From Candidatus Pelagibacter sp. (GTDB lineage Bacteria; Pseudomonadota; Alphaproteobacteria; Pelagibacterales; Pelagibacteraceae), in assembly GCA_028224115.1 (NCBI GenBank), contig JAOIVP010000004.1:1-39652 (forward strand): a stretch of 39,652 nucleotides of DNA. Direction: 5' to 3'. Below the pieces are notes generated by a model. It searched no databases. It saw only the letters and a program-made list of their open reading frames with translations, and was not told the DNA's origin. This document shows, one piece after another, positions 1-9,123 of the stretch; within the stretch, counting starts at the first letter, position 1, and each line of letters opens with the position of its first letter. The position numbers were made by a program, and so were the translations under genes.

Positions 1-347
1 TAAATTGATAAATATTCTTTCCATTTTTTTTCTCTTTCTTCATCTTGCTTTGAAAACATATACGGCTGCATGCCTGCTAATTGAGCCAAGTGTTTAACAG
101 CTTCACCAAATTTTAGATTTTGAGTTTTCATTACAAAATCAAAGATATTTCCGTGCTCTGATGTTGCAAAACAATGATAAAATTCCTTTTCATCATTAAC
201 AGTAAAAGATGGAGTTTTTTCTGTCTTAAATGGAGATAGGCCAACATATTCCTTGCCTCTTTTTTTTAAAGCAACTGACTTTGATACAACTGTTGAAACT
301 TTGAGCCTTGTTTTAATTTCTTCAAGATACTCTTTTGGGTATTTCAT
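1..347 (-). CDS. dnaG: DNA primase DnaG, N-terminal part (runs off the window edge)
   Basis: Primase that makes RNA primers at the replication fork. Only the first 115 or so residues are in the window; the gene continues beyond position 1. The visible part is the CHC2-type N-terminal domain with the family signature EKTPSFTV (about residues 43-50), then FYHCF and HGNIFDFVM. Three of the four zinc ligands expected by comparison with E. coli DnaG are replaced: Cys to Ser38, His to Lys41 and the last Cys to Thr62. Only Cys59 remains, so zinc binding in the usual way is unlikely. From memory, some other alphaproteobacterial primases also have SPF in place of CPFH here. The ATG lies one base into the yqeY stop codon (TAATG), which indicates translational coupling in a yqeY-dnaG operon. 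Confidence 0.93.
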   Translation of the reverse strand, partial: MKYPKEYLEEIKTRLKVSTVVSKSVALKKRGKEYVGLSPFKTEKTPSFTVNDEKEFYHCFATSEHGNIFDFVMKTQNLKFGEAVKHLAQLAGMQPYMFSKQDEEREKKWKEYLSI

Positions 348-808
348 TAACTATTCAATAATTCCTTAATTAGTGGGCCTGCTTTCGCAAAATCAATTTC
401 ATCAGCATGAAGTTTTTTTAATTCACCCATTACTTTGCCCATATCTTTAACTGAACTTGCTCCAAGTTTAGCAATTACTTCTCCACATAATTTCTTAGTT
501 TCTTCTTCTCCAAGTTGTTTTGGTAAAAAACCTGATAAAATATCAAGTTCATTTTGCTCAACTTCTAAAAGATCTGTCCTGTTATTTTTTTTGTAAATAT
601 CTATCGATTCGGCTCTTTGCTTAACCATTTTTTTTAATAATTTCTTAATATCGTCATCATCGGTCTCTTTTTTATTTGGACCAGCTCTGTTGACAATATC
701 TAAATCCTTAATTGAAGATAATATTAACCTATAGGTTGATATTTTAGTTTTATCTTTAGCTTTTAAAGCGTTTTTATATTCTGTTTCGATAGTTTGTTTC
801 AATGCCAT
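347..808 (-). CDS. yqeY: GatB/YqeY domain protein
   Basis: A 153-residue protein of the YqeY family, which resembles the C-terminal tRNA-binding region of the GatB amidotransferase subunit. Its cellular role is not settled. Recognisable parts are the basic helical N-terminus with YRLILSSIKD, the segment ELDILSGFLPKQLGEEE near residue 90, and the conserved C-terminal stretch around GKVMGELKK. Length is normal for the family. It sits directly before dnaG with a one-base stop/start overlap, an arrangement I recall as common in alphaproteobacteria. It is divergent from carA across 127 bases. No clear Shine-Dalgarno sequence is visible before its ATG. Confidence 0.9.
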   Translation of the reverse strand: MALKQTIETEYKNALKAKDKTKISTYRLILSSIKDLDIVNRAGPNKKETDDDDIKKLLKKMVKQRAESIDIYKKNNRTDLLEVEQNELDILSGFLPKQLGEEETKKLCGEVIAKLGASSVKDMGKVMGELKKLHADEIDFAKAGPLIKELLNS

Positions 809-935
809 AATTTTTTTAATCTACTGCAAAGAAAAAATTCTTCAAAAGAAAAATTGTTTTTTTACAATTTTATAATACATCTCTGTTGCGATAATAATGC
901 AATTATTGTATTAACCTTTAACTCATGAGTTGTAA
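809..935. promoter_or_regulatory. Divergent intergenic region between yqeY-dnaG and carAB
   Basis: This 127-base gap must hold promoters for both directions. On the plus strand TTGCGA at 886-891 and TATTAA at 909-914 are 17 bases apart and make a weak but correctly spaced -35/-10 pair for carA. A perfect 8-base AT-rich inverted repeat (AAAATTGT at 850-857, ACAATTTT at 864-871) surrounds six T residues. It could be an operator or chance in AT-rich DNA. A four-codon ORF (925-939, ATG to TGA) ends across the carA TTG start. No riboswitch or attenuator was recognised. Confidence 0.35.
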
Positions 936-2129
936 TTGACCAAAAAAGCAAAAAAAACTAACTCAAAAAATTATCAAATTAGTTCAGGCGTTTTAGTTCT
1001 TGAAAATAAGAAGGTTTTTAAAGGAATAGGAATTGGCTACCAAGGAGAAGCAACTGGAGAGGTTTGCTTTAACACATCATTAACAGGATACCAAGAAATT
1101 ATATCAGATCCTTCTTATGCTGGACAAATTATAAACTTTACCTTCCCTCATATTGGTAATGTTGGAACTAATAAAGAAGATTATGAGTCAGATAAAATTT
1201 GGACAAAAGGTGTAGTATTTAATTCAGAGATAACTTCACCCTCAAATTATAGATCATTTCTTCACTTAGATGCTTGGCTAAAGAAGAACAAAATAGTTGG
1301 AATTACAGGTTTGGATACTAGAAGTTTAACTAATTTTATAAGAGATAAAGGTGCACCAAAAGGAACTATCGCTTATTCTAAAACTGGTAAATTTAATATT
1401 AGCAAATTAACTAACTCAACAATTAAATGGAGTGGACTAAAAAATCTTGATCTTGCAGAAAAAGTTACAACACCAAAAAACTATATTTGGAAAGGTCTTA
1501 AAACTTGGAAAAAAGAAACAGGATATAAAAAAAATTATAAAAACTCATTTCATGTGGTTGCAATTGATTATGGAATTAAAAAAAACATTTTAAGATATTT
1601 TTCCGACTTTAATTGTAAGGTTACTGTTGTTTCTTGCAAAACTTCAGCTGATAAAATTTTAGCACTTAAACCAAATGGAGTATTTTTGTCTAATGGTCCA
1701 GGAGATCCAGCTGCAACTGGAAAATATGCAATTAATATAATTAAAGATTTAATTAAAAAGAATTTACCAATATTTGGTATCTGTTTAGGCCATCAAATAC
1801 TTGCACTTACATTAGGTGGTAAAACAAAAAAAATGAAACTTGGTCATAGAGGTGCGAACCATCCTGTTAAAAATTTAATTCATGATAATGTAGAAATCAC
1901 TAGTCAAAACCATGGTTTTGAAGTGATAAAAAAAAATTTACCTAAAAATATTGAGATTACTCACAAATCTTTATTTGATAACAGTATCGAGGGAATAAAA
2001 CTAAAAAACAAACCAGTATTTTCTGTTCAATATCACCCAGAGTCTAACCCTGGACCTCAAGACAGTATTTATTTATTTCAAGAATTTATTAACAACATGA
2101 AAAAAAATGCCAAGAAGAAAAGATCTTAA
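936..2129 (+). CDS. carA: Carbamoyl-phosphate synthase small chain (glutamine amidotransferase subunit)
   Basis: Hydrolyses glutamine and passes ammonia to CarB for carbamoyl phosphate, the precursor of pyrimidines and arginine. The N-terminal CarA domain (about 17-150) includes [18 protein letters not shown]. The class I amidotransferase domain (about 205-385) has LSNGPGDP, the nucleophile elbow GICLGHQ with Cys283, and His367/Glu369 in YHPES, so the catalytic triad is complete. At 397 residues it has normal length. The start is a TTG at 936. No in-frame ATG lies near the conserved N-terminus and the upstream ATG at 925 is in another frame, so TTG is the best choice, with some doubt. It overlaps carB by 23 bases. 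Confidence 0.95.
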   Translation: MTKKAKKTNSKNYQISSGVLVLENKKVFKGIGIGYQGEATGEVCFNTSLTGYQEIISDPSYAGQIINFTFPHIGNVGTNKEDYESDKIWTKGVVFNSEITSPSNYRSFLHLDAWLKKNKIVGITGLDTRSLTNFIRDKGAPKGTIAYSKTGKFNISKLTNSTIKWSGLKNLDLAEKVTTPKNYIWKGLKTWKKETGYKKNYKNSFHVVAIDYGIKKNILRYFSDFNCKVTVVSCKTSADKILALKPNGVFLSNGPGDPAATGKYAINIIKDLIKKNLPIFGICLGHQILALTLGGKTKKMKLGHRGANHPVKNLIHDNVEITSQNHGFEVIKKNLPKNIEITHKSLFDNSIEGIKLKNKPVFSVQYHPESNPGPQDSIYLFQEFINNMKKNAKKKRS

Positions 2130-5100
2130 AAAAATATTAGTGGTTGGAGCAGGTCCAATTATTATTGGGCAAGCTTGTGAATTTGATTATTCTGGAACTC
2201 AAGCCTGCAAAGCTCTTAGAGATGAGGGCTATAAAGTTGTTTTAATTAACTCAAATCCAGCAACGATTATGACCGATCCTGATGTTGCAGATAAAACATA
2301 TATTGAGCCGATTACTTTAGACGTTTTAGAAAAAATTCTTAAAAAAGAAAAACCAGATGCAATCCTTCCAACTATGGGTGGCCAAACAGCCCTTAACCTT
2401 GCAATGGAGGCTGAAAAAAAAGGAATTCTTAAAAAATACAAAATAGAATTAATTGGAGCTAACTCTAAAGCTATCTCAAATGCTGAGGATAGAAAGAAAT
2501 TTAGAAAAAACATGATTGATATCGGTTTAGATCTACCTAAATCTGAAATCGTAAACAATATTAATCAAGCATCTAAAGTTTTAAAAAAAATTGGATTGCC
2601 TGCAATTATTAGACCTGCATTTACACTTGGAGGTCTTGGTGGTGGTATTGCTAAAAACGAAAAAGATTACTTAAAAATTATTAAAAGTGGATTACACGAG
2701 TCCCCTGTTAGCCAAGTTCTAGTTGAAGAATGCTTGGAGGGCTGGAAAGAATTTGAGATGGAAGTTGTAAGAGATAAGAAAGACAACTGTATTATCATCT
2801 GCTCTATCGAAAATATTGATCCAATGGGAATTCATACAGGAGACTCAGTTACTGTCGCTCCGGCTCTTACCTTAACTGATAAAGAATACCAAGTAATGAG
2901 AAATGCATCCATTGCATGTCTTAGAAAAATTGGAGTTGAGACAGGTGGATCAAATGTTCAATTTGCAATTAATCCTAAAAATGGACGAATGGTTGTTATT
3001 GAAATGAACCCAAGAGTATCACGTTCATCAGCGCTTGCATCAAAAGCAACTGGATTTCCAATTGCAAAAGTAGCTGCAAAACTTGCTGTTGGTTACACAT
3101 TAGATGAATTAAAAAATGAAATTACAAAAGTAACTCCCGCATAATTTGAACCAAGTATTGATTATGTGGTAACTAAAATTCCAAGATTTACATTTGAAAA
3201 GTTTTCAACTTCACCTGCAACCTTAGGAACTTCTATGAAATCTGTTGGAGAGGCTATGGCAATTGGAAGAAACTTTAAAGAGTCACTTCAAAAAGCATTA
3301 GTTTCTCTTGAAACTGGTTTTTCAGGATTGGATAGAATATTTGATTTAAATAAAAAACAAATTGAAAAAAAACTTAAAGAAAACATACCAAATAAAATTT
3401 TGTTAGTTGCAGAAGCAATTAGAAAAAAGATTGATTTAAAGAGAATATTTGCACTATCTAAAATAGATCCATGGTTCTTAGAACAAATTAAAGAAATTGT
3501 AGATAATGAAACTAAGATTAAAAGTAAAGGTTTGCCTAAAGATTTTAATGAATTTAACCGAATTAAATCAATAGGTTTTTCGGATAAAAAACTATCAGAG
3601 CTAACTAATACGTCTGAAGATGCTGTTAGACGAAAAAGAACAGCACTTAAAATACTACCTGTATTTAAAAAGGTTGATACCTGTGCAGCCGAATTTAAAT
3701 CTTTTACTCCTTATATGTACTCAACATATCAGCGTAATTTTTCAATTAATTCAGAATGCGAGGCGGATCCATCTTCAAAGAAAAAAATTATTATTTTAGG
3801 TGGTGGACCTAACAGAATAGGACAAGGAATAGAATTTGATTATTGTTGTTGTCAGGCTAGTTTTGCATTGAAAGACGTAGGTTTTGAAACAATCATGGTC
3901 AACTGTAATCCTGAAACAGTATCAACAGACTATGATGCTAGCGATAGATTATACTTTGAGCCTCTAAAAGAAGAATACGTCTTTAATATAATTAAAAAAG
4001 AAAAAGAAAAAGGAAACCTTATTGGAGTTATTGCGCAGTTTGGTGGTCAAACTCCAATTAAGCTTGCTAAATTTTTACATGATAACAAGCTGCCAATTTT
4101 AGGAACACAATACACATCAATTGATTTAGCAGAAGACAGAGACAGATTTAGAAATTTATTGAATAAATTAAAACTAAAGCAAGCTGAGAGTGGAATCGCT
4201 AAAACTTTCAAGCAAGCAATTCAAATAGCAGAAAAAATTGGTCTACCTTTAATGGTTAGACCCTCTTATGTATTAGGTGGAAGAGCAATGGAGATTGTTC
4301 ACGAGAAAAGTCAGCTTAAAAATTTTGTAGAGGAGGCATTTAAAGCTGCAGAAGAAAATCCAATTCTTATTGATAAGTTTATTGATCATGCAATGGAAGT
4401 TGATGTTGATGCGATATCTGATGGAAAACAAGTTCATGTAGCAGGTATCATGCAACATATTGAAGAAGCTGGTATTCACTCTGGAGACTCTGCCTGTAGT
4501 TTGCCTCCAGTTTCAATTAAACCTTTCTTAATTAAAGAAATAGAAAATCAAACTAAGAAATTAGCTTTAGCTTTAAAAGTTAAAGGTTTCATGAATATTC
4601 AATTTGCTATCAAAAATGATAAGATTTATGTAATCGAAGTAAACCCTAGAGCAAGTAGAACAGTACCATTTGTATCTAAAGCAAAAGGTCTTCCTCTTGC
4701 TAAAATTGCATCAAGAGTTATGGCTGGTGAAAAATTATCCAAGTTTAATTTAAAAGATAAATCTAAAGGAATGTATGCTGTTAAAGAAGCAGTATTTCCT
4801 TTTAATAAATTTCCAAACAGTGATTTACTTTTAGGACCTGAAATGAAATCAACAGGTGAAGTAATGGGGTTTGATAAAGACTTTGGTATGGCTTTTGCTA
4901 AAAGTCAAATTGCAGCAGCTAACTCATTACCAAAACAGGGACTAGCGTTTGTATCATTAAAAGATTCTCATAAAGATGAAGGAATTGATTTAGCTAAAGA
5001 GCTTATCAAGCTAAATTTTACATTATGCGCTACAAGAGGAACAGCAGAATATATTCAAAAACATGGAATGAAGTGTAAGATTATAAATAAAGTAAGTAGT

Positions 5101-5331
5101 GGATCTCCACACATTGTTGATGTTTTAGACTCTAAAAAAATTGCTTTGGTAATTAATACAGGGGGTGGAAACTCTGAACATAGACTAAATGATGCAATAG
5201 CATTAAGAAGAGCAACACTTAAGAATAAAGTTCCCTATTGCACAAACATGTCTACTGCTCAAGCATGCTTGCAAGCTATCAAATCTCTGAAAACTAAAAA
5301 ATTAGAAGTTACTTCGCTTCAAGATATTTAA
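2107..5331 (+). pseudogene. carB: Carbamoyl-phosphate synthase large chain, interrupted by an in-frame TAA
   Basis: CarB assembles carbamoyl phosphate using two ATP-grasp domains. Ignoring one stop, the frame spans 1074 codons, the full CarB length. The first 345 codons carry most of the carboxyphosphate domain ([17 protein letters not shown] near the start; [19 protein letters not shown] near 299-317). The TAA at 3142-3144 replaces the Ser codon of the conserved TPA-S-FEPSIDYVVTKIPR segment; TCA to TAA is one substitution. Downstream, everything matches CarB, including the second ATP-grasp domain (GGGPNRIGQGIEFDY; EVNPRASRTVPF) and the C-terminal MGS-like regulatory domain. The frame does not change, and the break is inside a domain, not at the natural half-to-half boundary where some prokaryotes split CarB. 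It may be a sequencing or assembly error, a recent nonsense allele, or suppressed. A GTG at 3166 could restart the second part, but no ribosome binding site is evident. Confidence 0.9.
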
Positions 5332-6383
5332 TGGGAAGATAGCCCAGTATTTGCAATATTAAAGATCATATCATCATAGCTCATATCAAGATTTAACAAG
5401 CATGATCTGTAAAAGTATCCTTTTCGAAGACCTGGCATTAAATTTGCTTCTATAAAATGAGGAACACCAAGGTGATCCATTTTAATATCAATTCTACCAA
5501 ATGATTTGCCTCCCAAAGCTTTAAATGAAACTTTTGCTATTTTTGAAATTTTATTAAAAATTTTAATATCAGTAACTGGAATTACTTTTTCTTCATCATT
5601 TTTTTTTACATCAAAATCTAAAATGCAATGACCATTAACATTTTTTTTAACTATAATTTCTATAGGCATAGCTGTTATAGTTCCATCAATACTGTCTTCA
5701 AAAATACCTACACTATATTCTTTACCAGCCAAATAGGTTTCTACCAAAGAAGATGAGTTTTGATTAATCTTAATATCTAGAACTTTTGCTTTAAAACTTT
5801 TAAAATTAAGAACAATCGAATTTTTATCAATTCCTATACTATCGCCACCTTTGACTGGTTTTATAAAGAGAGGAAATTTTAATGGAATTGAGCTTTTAGT
5901 TAAATAATCACCAGGATTTGCAATAAAAAAATCAGCAGTCTTAATTTTTGCAATTTTCATAATTTTTTTAGCTCGATTTTTATCGCTTTCATTATTAAGT
6001 GCAGCAACATTTGATGCAATATAGGGAATTTCATATAAATCTAGATAATCATTGAGCCAAATTTTTTTGTTTTTAAATAAAAAATATTTAACGCCCGAGA
6101 AAACTAAATCAGGTTTTCTAATTACTAATTTCTCTAAATCTTTTTTTGAAGTAATAGTAGTTATTGACACACTTTTGTATCTTTTAGATAAAATTTTTAA
6201 AATTTTAACTTCTTCCAAAATAATTCCAACATTTGGTTGATGAGAATTTTTTGTACCAAAATTAGGAACCACAACTATTTCGATTGATTTATCAATTTTA
6301 ATACTAAAAACGTTATTTTTCTTTAAAGGTAGAATATTTGTTGCCAATGGCAATGTTTGCTCGGTTATATTTTTTATAATCAT
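5328..6383 (-). CDS. D-alanine--D-alanine ligase-like ATP-grasp protein
   Basis: A 351-residue ATP-grasp protein most like D-Ala-D-Ala ligase. The N-terminal substrate-binding region is weakly conserved. The ATP-binding core is clear: FPLFIKPVKGGDSIGID (about 171-187), FGRIDIKMD, and the metal-binding end FIEANLMPGL near residue 313, where E and N are the expected ligands. It stands alone, away from any cell-wall cluster, and converges with carB so that both stops share one TTAA. The motifs support ATP-dependent ligation of a carboxylate to an amine. The true substrate could be D-alanine or another amino acid or dipeptide. I give no gene symbol because a second, dcw-located ddl is expected elsewhere in such genomes. 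Confidence 0.75.
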   Translation of the reverse strand: MIIKNITEQTLPLATNILPLKKNNVFSIKIDKSIEIVVVPNFGTKNSHQPNVGIILEEVKILKILSKRYKSVSITTITSKKDLEKLVIRKPDLVFSGVKYFLFKNKKIWLNDYLDLYEIPYIASNVAALNNESDKNRAKKIMKIAKIKTADFFIANPGDYLTKSSIPLKFPLFIKPVKGGDSIGIDKNSIVLNFKSFKAKVLDIKINQNSSSLVETYLAGKEYSVGIFEDSIDGTITAMPIEIIVKKNVNGHCILDFDVKKNDEEKVIPVTDIKIFNKISKIAKVSFKALGGKSFGRIDIKMDHLGVPHFIEANLMPGLRKGYFYRSCLLNLDMSYDDMIFNIANTGLSSH

Positions 6384-6396
6384 AATGAATTTCTTC

Positions 6397-6418
6397 CATT
6401 ATTTGCTTCCAAATAATG
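6397..6418 (-). promoter_or_regulatory. Perfect 9-bp hairpin in the leader of the Ddl-like gene
   Basis: CATTATTTG (6397-6405) and CAAATAATG (6410-6418) are a perfect inverted repeat around a four-base loop (GAAG on the minus strand). It lies 13 bases before the Ddl-like ATG at 6383, and a purine-rich GGAAGAA sequence that could serve as ribosome binding site begins at its 3' foot. As RNA it could affect initiation; as DNA it could be an operator. There is no T-run after it on the minus strand, so it does not look like a terminator. Confidence 0.4.
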
Positions 6419-6488
6419 AATTATCTTAATTAATTTATTTCTAAAAGTTATTGCCTAGGTAGAAAATATTTATTTTGTCTGGCAGTAT

Positions 6489-6548
6489 TTAAAAACTAAC
6501 TCTAACACCTATTGTGATCATTAGATACATGTGATTAGCAGTAAAAAG
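6489..6548 (-). pseudogene. Possible remnant of an outer-membrane beta-barrel protein C-terminus
   Basis: Directly after the TAA of the oxygenase gene (6549-6551) the same frame stays open for 19 more codons, ending at TAA 6489-6491. The peptide ends MITIGVRVSF-stop. Counting from the end, positions 1, 3, 5, 7 and 9 are F, V, V, I, I with polar or small residues between them. This is the signature of the last beta-strand of a Bam-assembled outer-membrane protein. No start codon, signal peptide or further barrel sequence is present because the oxygenase occupies the upstream DNA. It is best read as a fossil left by replacement or deletion; chance is the alternative. Confidence 0.4.
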
Positions 6549-7211
6549 TTACTCGACCTTCCAATCTGTAGGGAAAGTGACATAATTTACCTGAATGCAA
6601 CGTCTTTCTTTAACTATCGTCTTCTTCTCCATCCCGTGCCAAGTGTTTGGCCCACTAGTAAACATGTATCCATAGTTATTTTTATAAGGAACCGTTTTGA
6701 CCTTTTCTAATTTTTCGTTGTAAAAGTCTGTTCCAAGATCCTCAGATTCATTTGCATTATTTACAAAAATTAACCCTGACATCAGCTTTTCTTTAATATC
6801 ACAATGAGGTTTTAACCAAAAACCTTCTCTATCACAGATAACTTCAACTCTAACATATGAGTTAGATAAATCTTTATTAATCATTTTTGAGATGGTCTGA
6901 TGTACGTCTTTAGATTGTAGTTCGTTAATAAATTTTACCAAGTGTGGGAATTGTTTTTCATTTTCTTTGGTCACAAAACATCTAAACTTTATTGCTTCAC
7001 CTCCAGAAACTATTCCTTCTCTAAATTCTGCAGCACCACCATCAATTGCTCTGGTTCCATCGTAGTTAAGATTGTGCTTACTTACATCTGGAATATCAGC
7101 TATAACTATTTCTTCTATTGCTCCATCTGTAAGTGCATTATGATATTCCCAATGATCAAAAGGGAAATTATGTTTCTTAGATTGAGTTTGAATTGAATTT
7201 AAAAATGACAT
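6549..7211 (-). CDS. Putative 2-oxoglutarate/Fe(II)-dependent oxygenase
   Basis: A 220-residue protein with the double-stranded beta-helix metal site of 2OG-Fe(II) oxygenases. The HxD motif is His136-Cys-Asp138 (in LKPHCDIKEK), the distal ligand is His192 (in GPNTWHGM), and Arg203/Arg204 about a dozen residues later is placed to bind the 2-oxoglutarate carboxylate. The segment GTDFYN between them is also typical. The substrate cannot be told from sequence; prolyl-hydroxylase-like and small-molecule hydroxylases share this layout. The ATG overlaps the ELM1-like stop by one base (TAATG), so the two proteins are probably made together. An OMP-like 19-codon extension follows its stop in the same frame. 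Confidence 0.75.
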   Translation of the reverse strand: MSFLNSIQTQSKKHNFPFDHWEYHNALTDGAIEEIVIADIPDVSKHNLNYDGTRAIDGGAAEFREGIVSGGEAIKFRCFVTKENEKQFPHLVKFINELQSKDVHQTISKMINKDLSNSYVRVEVICDREGFWLKPHCDIKEKLMSGLIFVNNANESEDLGTDFYNEKLEKVKTVPYKNNYGYMFTSGPNTWHGMEKKTIVKERRCIQVNYVTFPTDWKVE

Positions 7212-8155
7212 TAAGAATTAATTTTTTGTTTGATAATATTTGCTACTCTATTAGTTTCATCAAGCTTTTGATAGTTCCAATTTTCTACTTCTTCACCTAA
7301 ATTTCTAATTATATTTAATTCTCTAAATAGATTTCTAAATTTTTGAAATCTTTTGTCATTTTTTTTTGGTAAAATACTAGCAATATAAATTGGTTTTCCA
7401 GTTAAAGCTGCTTCAGAAATCATTGAACTTGAGTCACATGTAACAATGATATTTTCAGATATTGCTAAAGCTGATAAATATGCTTTTTTATCAACATCCA
7501 TTATAATTGTGTGATTATCCCCAAAAAATTCTTTGGCATAATGAATGGTATTAATTGGTGTTCTCATCGATGGAATTACAACTAATTGAAAATCATGTTT
7601 TTTTAATAATTTGTATAGAGATGTAAAAATATGTTTCATATTTTTTGTTGAATAATCATAATACTTTGTTGGACCACCTAATATTAAAGTCCAAATTTTT
7701 CTTTCATCTTTTTTAATAAATGAATTCAAATAATCTTTATTTTCACTAATCTCATTTTCAGTAAGATAATGAATGGCGCCCTTTGTGCTAATTACATTGT
7801 GACCTTCTATTCCATCATGCTCTGGAGCAACAATAAAATCAAAATGATTTAAATCTACTTTTGGATCTTGAATGTGAATATTAAATGCTTTTTTGTTTGC
7901 TGTATTCTTTAAGTGAATTGAAGGAATAACACTTTTACGTCCACATGAAATGATCACATCAAAATCATCGTGATTAATTTTTTTAAAAACACTCTGTGAA
8001 ACTGGGCTAAGATTTGGAGGAATTAATTTCCAAAAATGATTTAGTTCAACCTTGTGGTGTGTAAAATCTATATCCAAGGCTTTAGCCAAACCTTCTACTT
8101 GGCTAATCATGCCGTGCATACCTTCGGTCAATAATATCCCTTTTAATTTTACCAT
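7211..8155 (-). CDS. ELM1-family (DUF1022) protein, GT-B-like fold
   Basis: A 314-residue protein of the family named after plant mitochondrial fission factor ELM1. Bacterial members look like GT-B glycosyltransferases and their activity is not established. Visible features are LLTEGMHGMISQVEGLAKAL at the N-terminus, IISCGRKSVIPSIHLK (about 68-83), IQDPKVDLNHFDFIVAPEHD, the second-domain start LILGGPTKYYDY, and VTCDSSSMISEAALTGKPIYI near the C-terminus. The last of these is the nucleotide-sugar-binding type of segment in GT-B enzymes. No membrane segment is seen. It is the upstream gene of a coupled pair with the 2OG oxygenase. It is divergent from trxB with only 21 bases between them. Confidence 0.8.
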   Translation of the reverse strand: MVKLKGILLTEGMHGMISQVEGLAKALDIDFTHHKVELNHFWKLIPPNLSPVSQSVFKKINHDDFDVIISCGRKSVIPSIHLKNTANKKAFNIHIQDPKVDLNHFDFIVAPEHDGIEGHNVISTKGAIHYLTENEISENKDYLNSFIKKDERKIWTLILGGPTKYYDYSTKNMKHIFTSLYKLLKKHDFQLVVIPSMRTPINTIHYAKEFFGDNHTIIMDVDKKAYLSALAISENIIVTCDSSSMISEAALTGKPIYIASILPKKNDKRFQKFRNLFRELNIIRNLGEEVENWNYQKLDETNRVANIIKQKINS

Positions 8156-8176
8156 TTATCCTTATATAACTTTTGT

Positions 8177-9121
8177 ATGAGTGATAATCCAACAAAACAC
8201 ACAAAAGTGTTAATAATTGGATCCGGTCCAGCCGGATACACAGCTGCTGTTTATGCAGCTCGAGCAATGTTAAATCCTGTTTTAGTTTATGGTTCTGCAC
8301 CTGGTGGACAATTAACAACAACTACTGATGTTGAAAATTATCCAGGATTTTCTGATGTTATTCAAGGTCCATGGCTAATGGATCAAATGAGAGATCAGGC
8401 TAAAGCTGTTGGAACAGAAATGATTGAAGATCATATCTCATCGGTAAATTTAAAATCTACACCGTTTGAAGCAGTTGGTGACAGTGGTCAAAAATATACT
8501 GCAGATAGCATGATTATTTCAACTGGCGCTCAAGCAAGATGGTTAAATTTAGAGTCTGAACAAAAATTTAGAGGCTTTGGTGTATCTGCTTGTGCAACAT
8601 GTGATGGTTTTTTCTTTAAAGAAAAAGTTGTTGCGGTTGTTGGTGGTGGTAATGCTGCAGTTGAAGAAGCAATGTTTCTTACAAAATTTGCATCAAAGGT
8701 AAAACTTATCCATAGAAGAGATGAATTAAGAGCTGAAAAGATGCTTCAGAAAAAATTAATGGAAAATAAAAAAATTGAAATTATCTGGGACAGTGCTGTT
8801 GATGAAGTTATTGGGGACGGTGAACCTAAAAATGTAACAGGTATCAAAATTAAAAATCTTAAGACTAATAAGATTGATGAATTAAAAATTGATGGTTTAT
8901 TTATTGCAATTGGTCATGATCCAGCAACAGCTTTATTTAAAGAACAGCTAGATATGGATAAAGAAGGTTATTTAATTACTAAACCAGATTCTACAGAAAC
9001 TAATATCCCTGGGGTTTATGCTGCAGGCGATGTTAAAGACAAAACTTTTAGACAAGCAGTGACTGCGGCTGGTATGGGTTGTATGGCAGCATTAGAAGCC
9101 GAAAAATTCCTATCTCACTAA
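8177..9121 (+). CDS. trxB: Thioredoxin reductase
   Basis: NADPH-dependent flavoprotein that reduces thioredoxin in the cytoplasm. The N-terminal FAD site is GSGPAGYTAAVYAARA (about 15-30), the redox-active pair is Cys139/Cys142 in ACATCDGFF, and the NADPH site is GGGNAAVEEA near residue 156. GVYAAGDVKDK close to the C-terminus is the second FAD contact. The 314-residue length is that of the low-molecular-weight bacterial type. The ATG at 8177 fits the start of the Rossmann fold. It stands as a single gene, divergent from the ELM1-like gene and convergent, two bases apart, with an HxlR regulator that may itself sense thiol redox state. Confidence 0.96.
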   Translation: MSDNPTKHTKVLIIGSGPAGYTAAVYAARAMLNPVLVYGSAPGGQLTTTTDVENYPGFSDVIQGPWLMDQMRDQAKAVGTEMIEDHISSVNLKSTPFEAVGDSGQKYTADSMIISTGAQARWLNLESEQKFRGFGVSACATCDGFFFKEKVVAVVGGGNAAVEEAMFLTKFASKVKLIHRRDELRAEKMLQKKLMENKKIEIIWDSAVDEVIGDGEPKNVTGIKIKNLKTNKIDELKIDGLFIAIGHDPATALFKEQLDMDKEGYLITKPDSTETNIPGVYAAGDVKDKTFRQAVTAAGMGCMAALEAEKFLSH

Positions 9122-9123
9122 AC

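Noticed and set aside
850..871. AT-only 8-bp inverted repeat as an intrinsic terminator
   Set aside because: It lies between divergent gene starts, not after a gene end, and has no GC-rich stem.
2229..2558. Antisense ORF opposite carB
   Set aside because: Shadow of a conserved coding sequence; no motif and no neighbour logic.
3145..3166. Treating the downstream part of carB as a separate gene starting at GTG 3166
   Set aside because: It begins inside a conserved CarB segment, shares the upstream frame and lacks a ribosome binding site. A nonsense codon in one gene explains it better.
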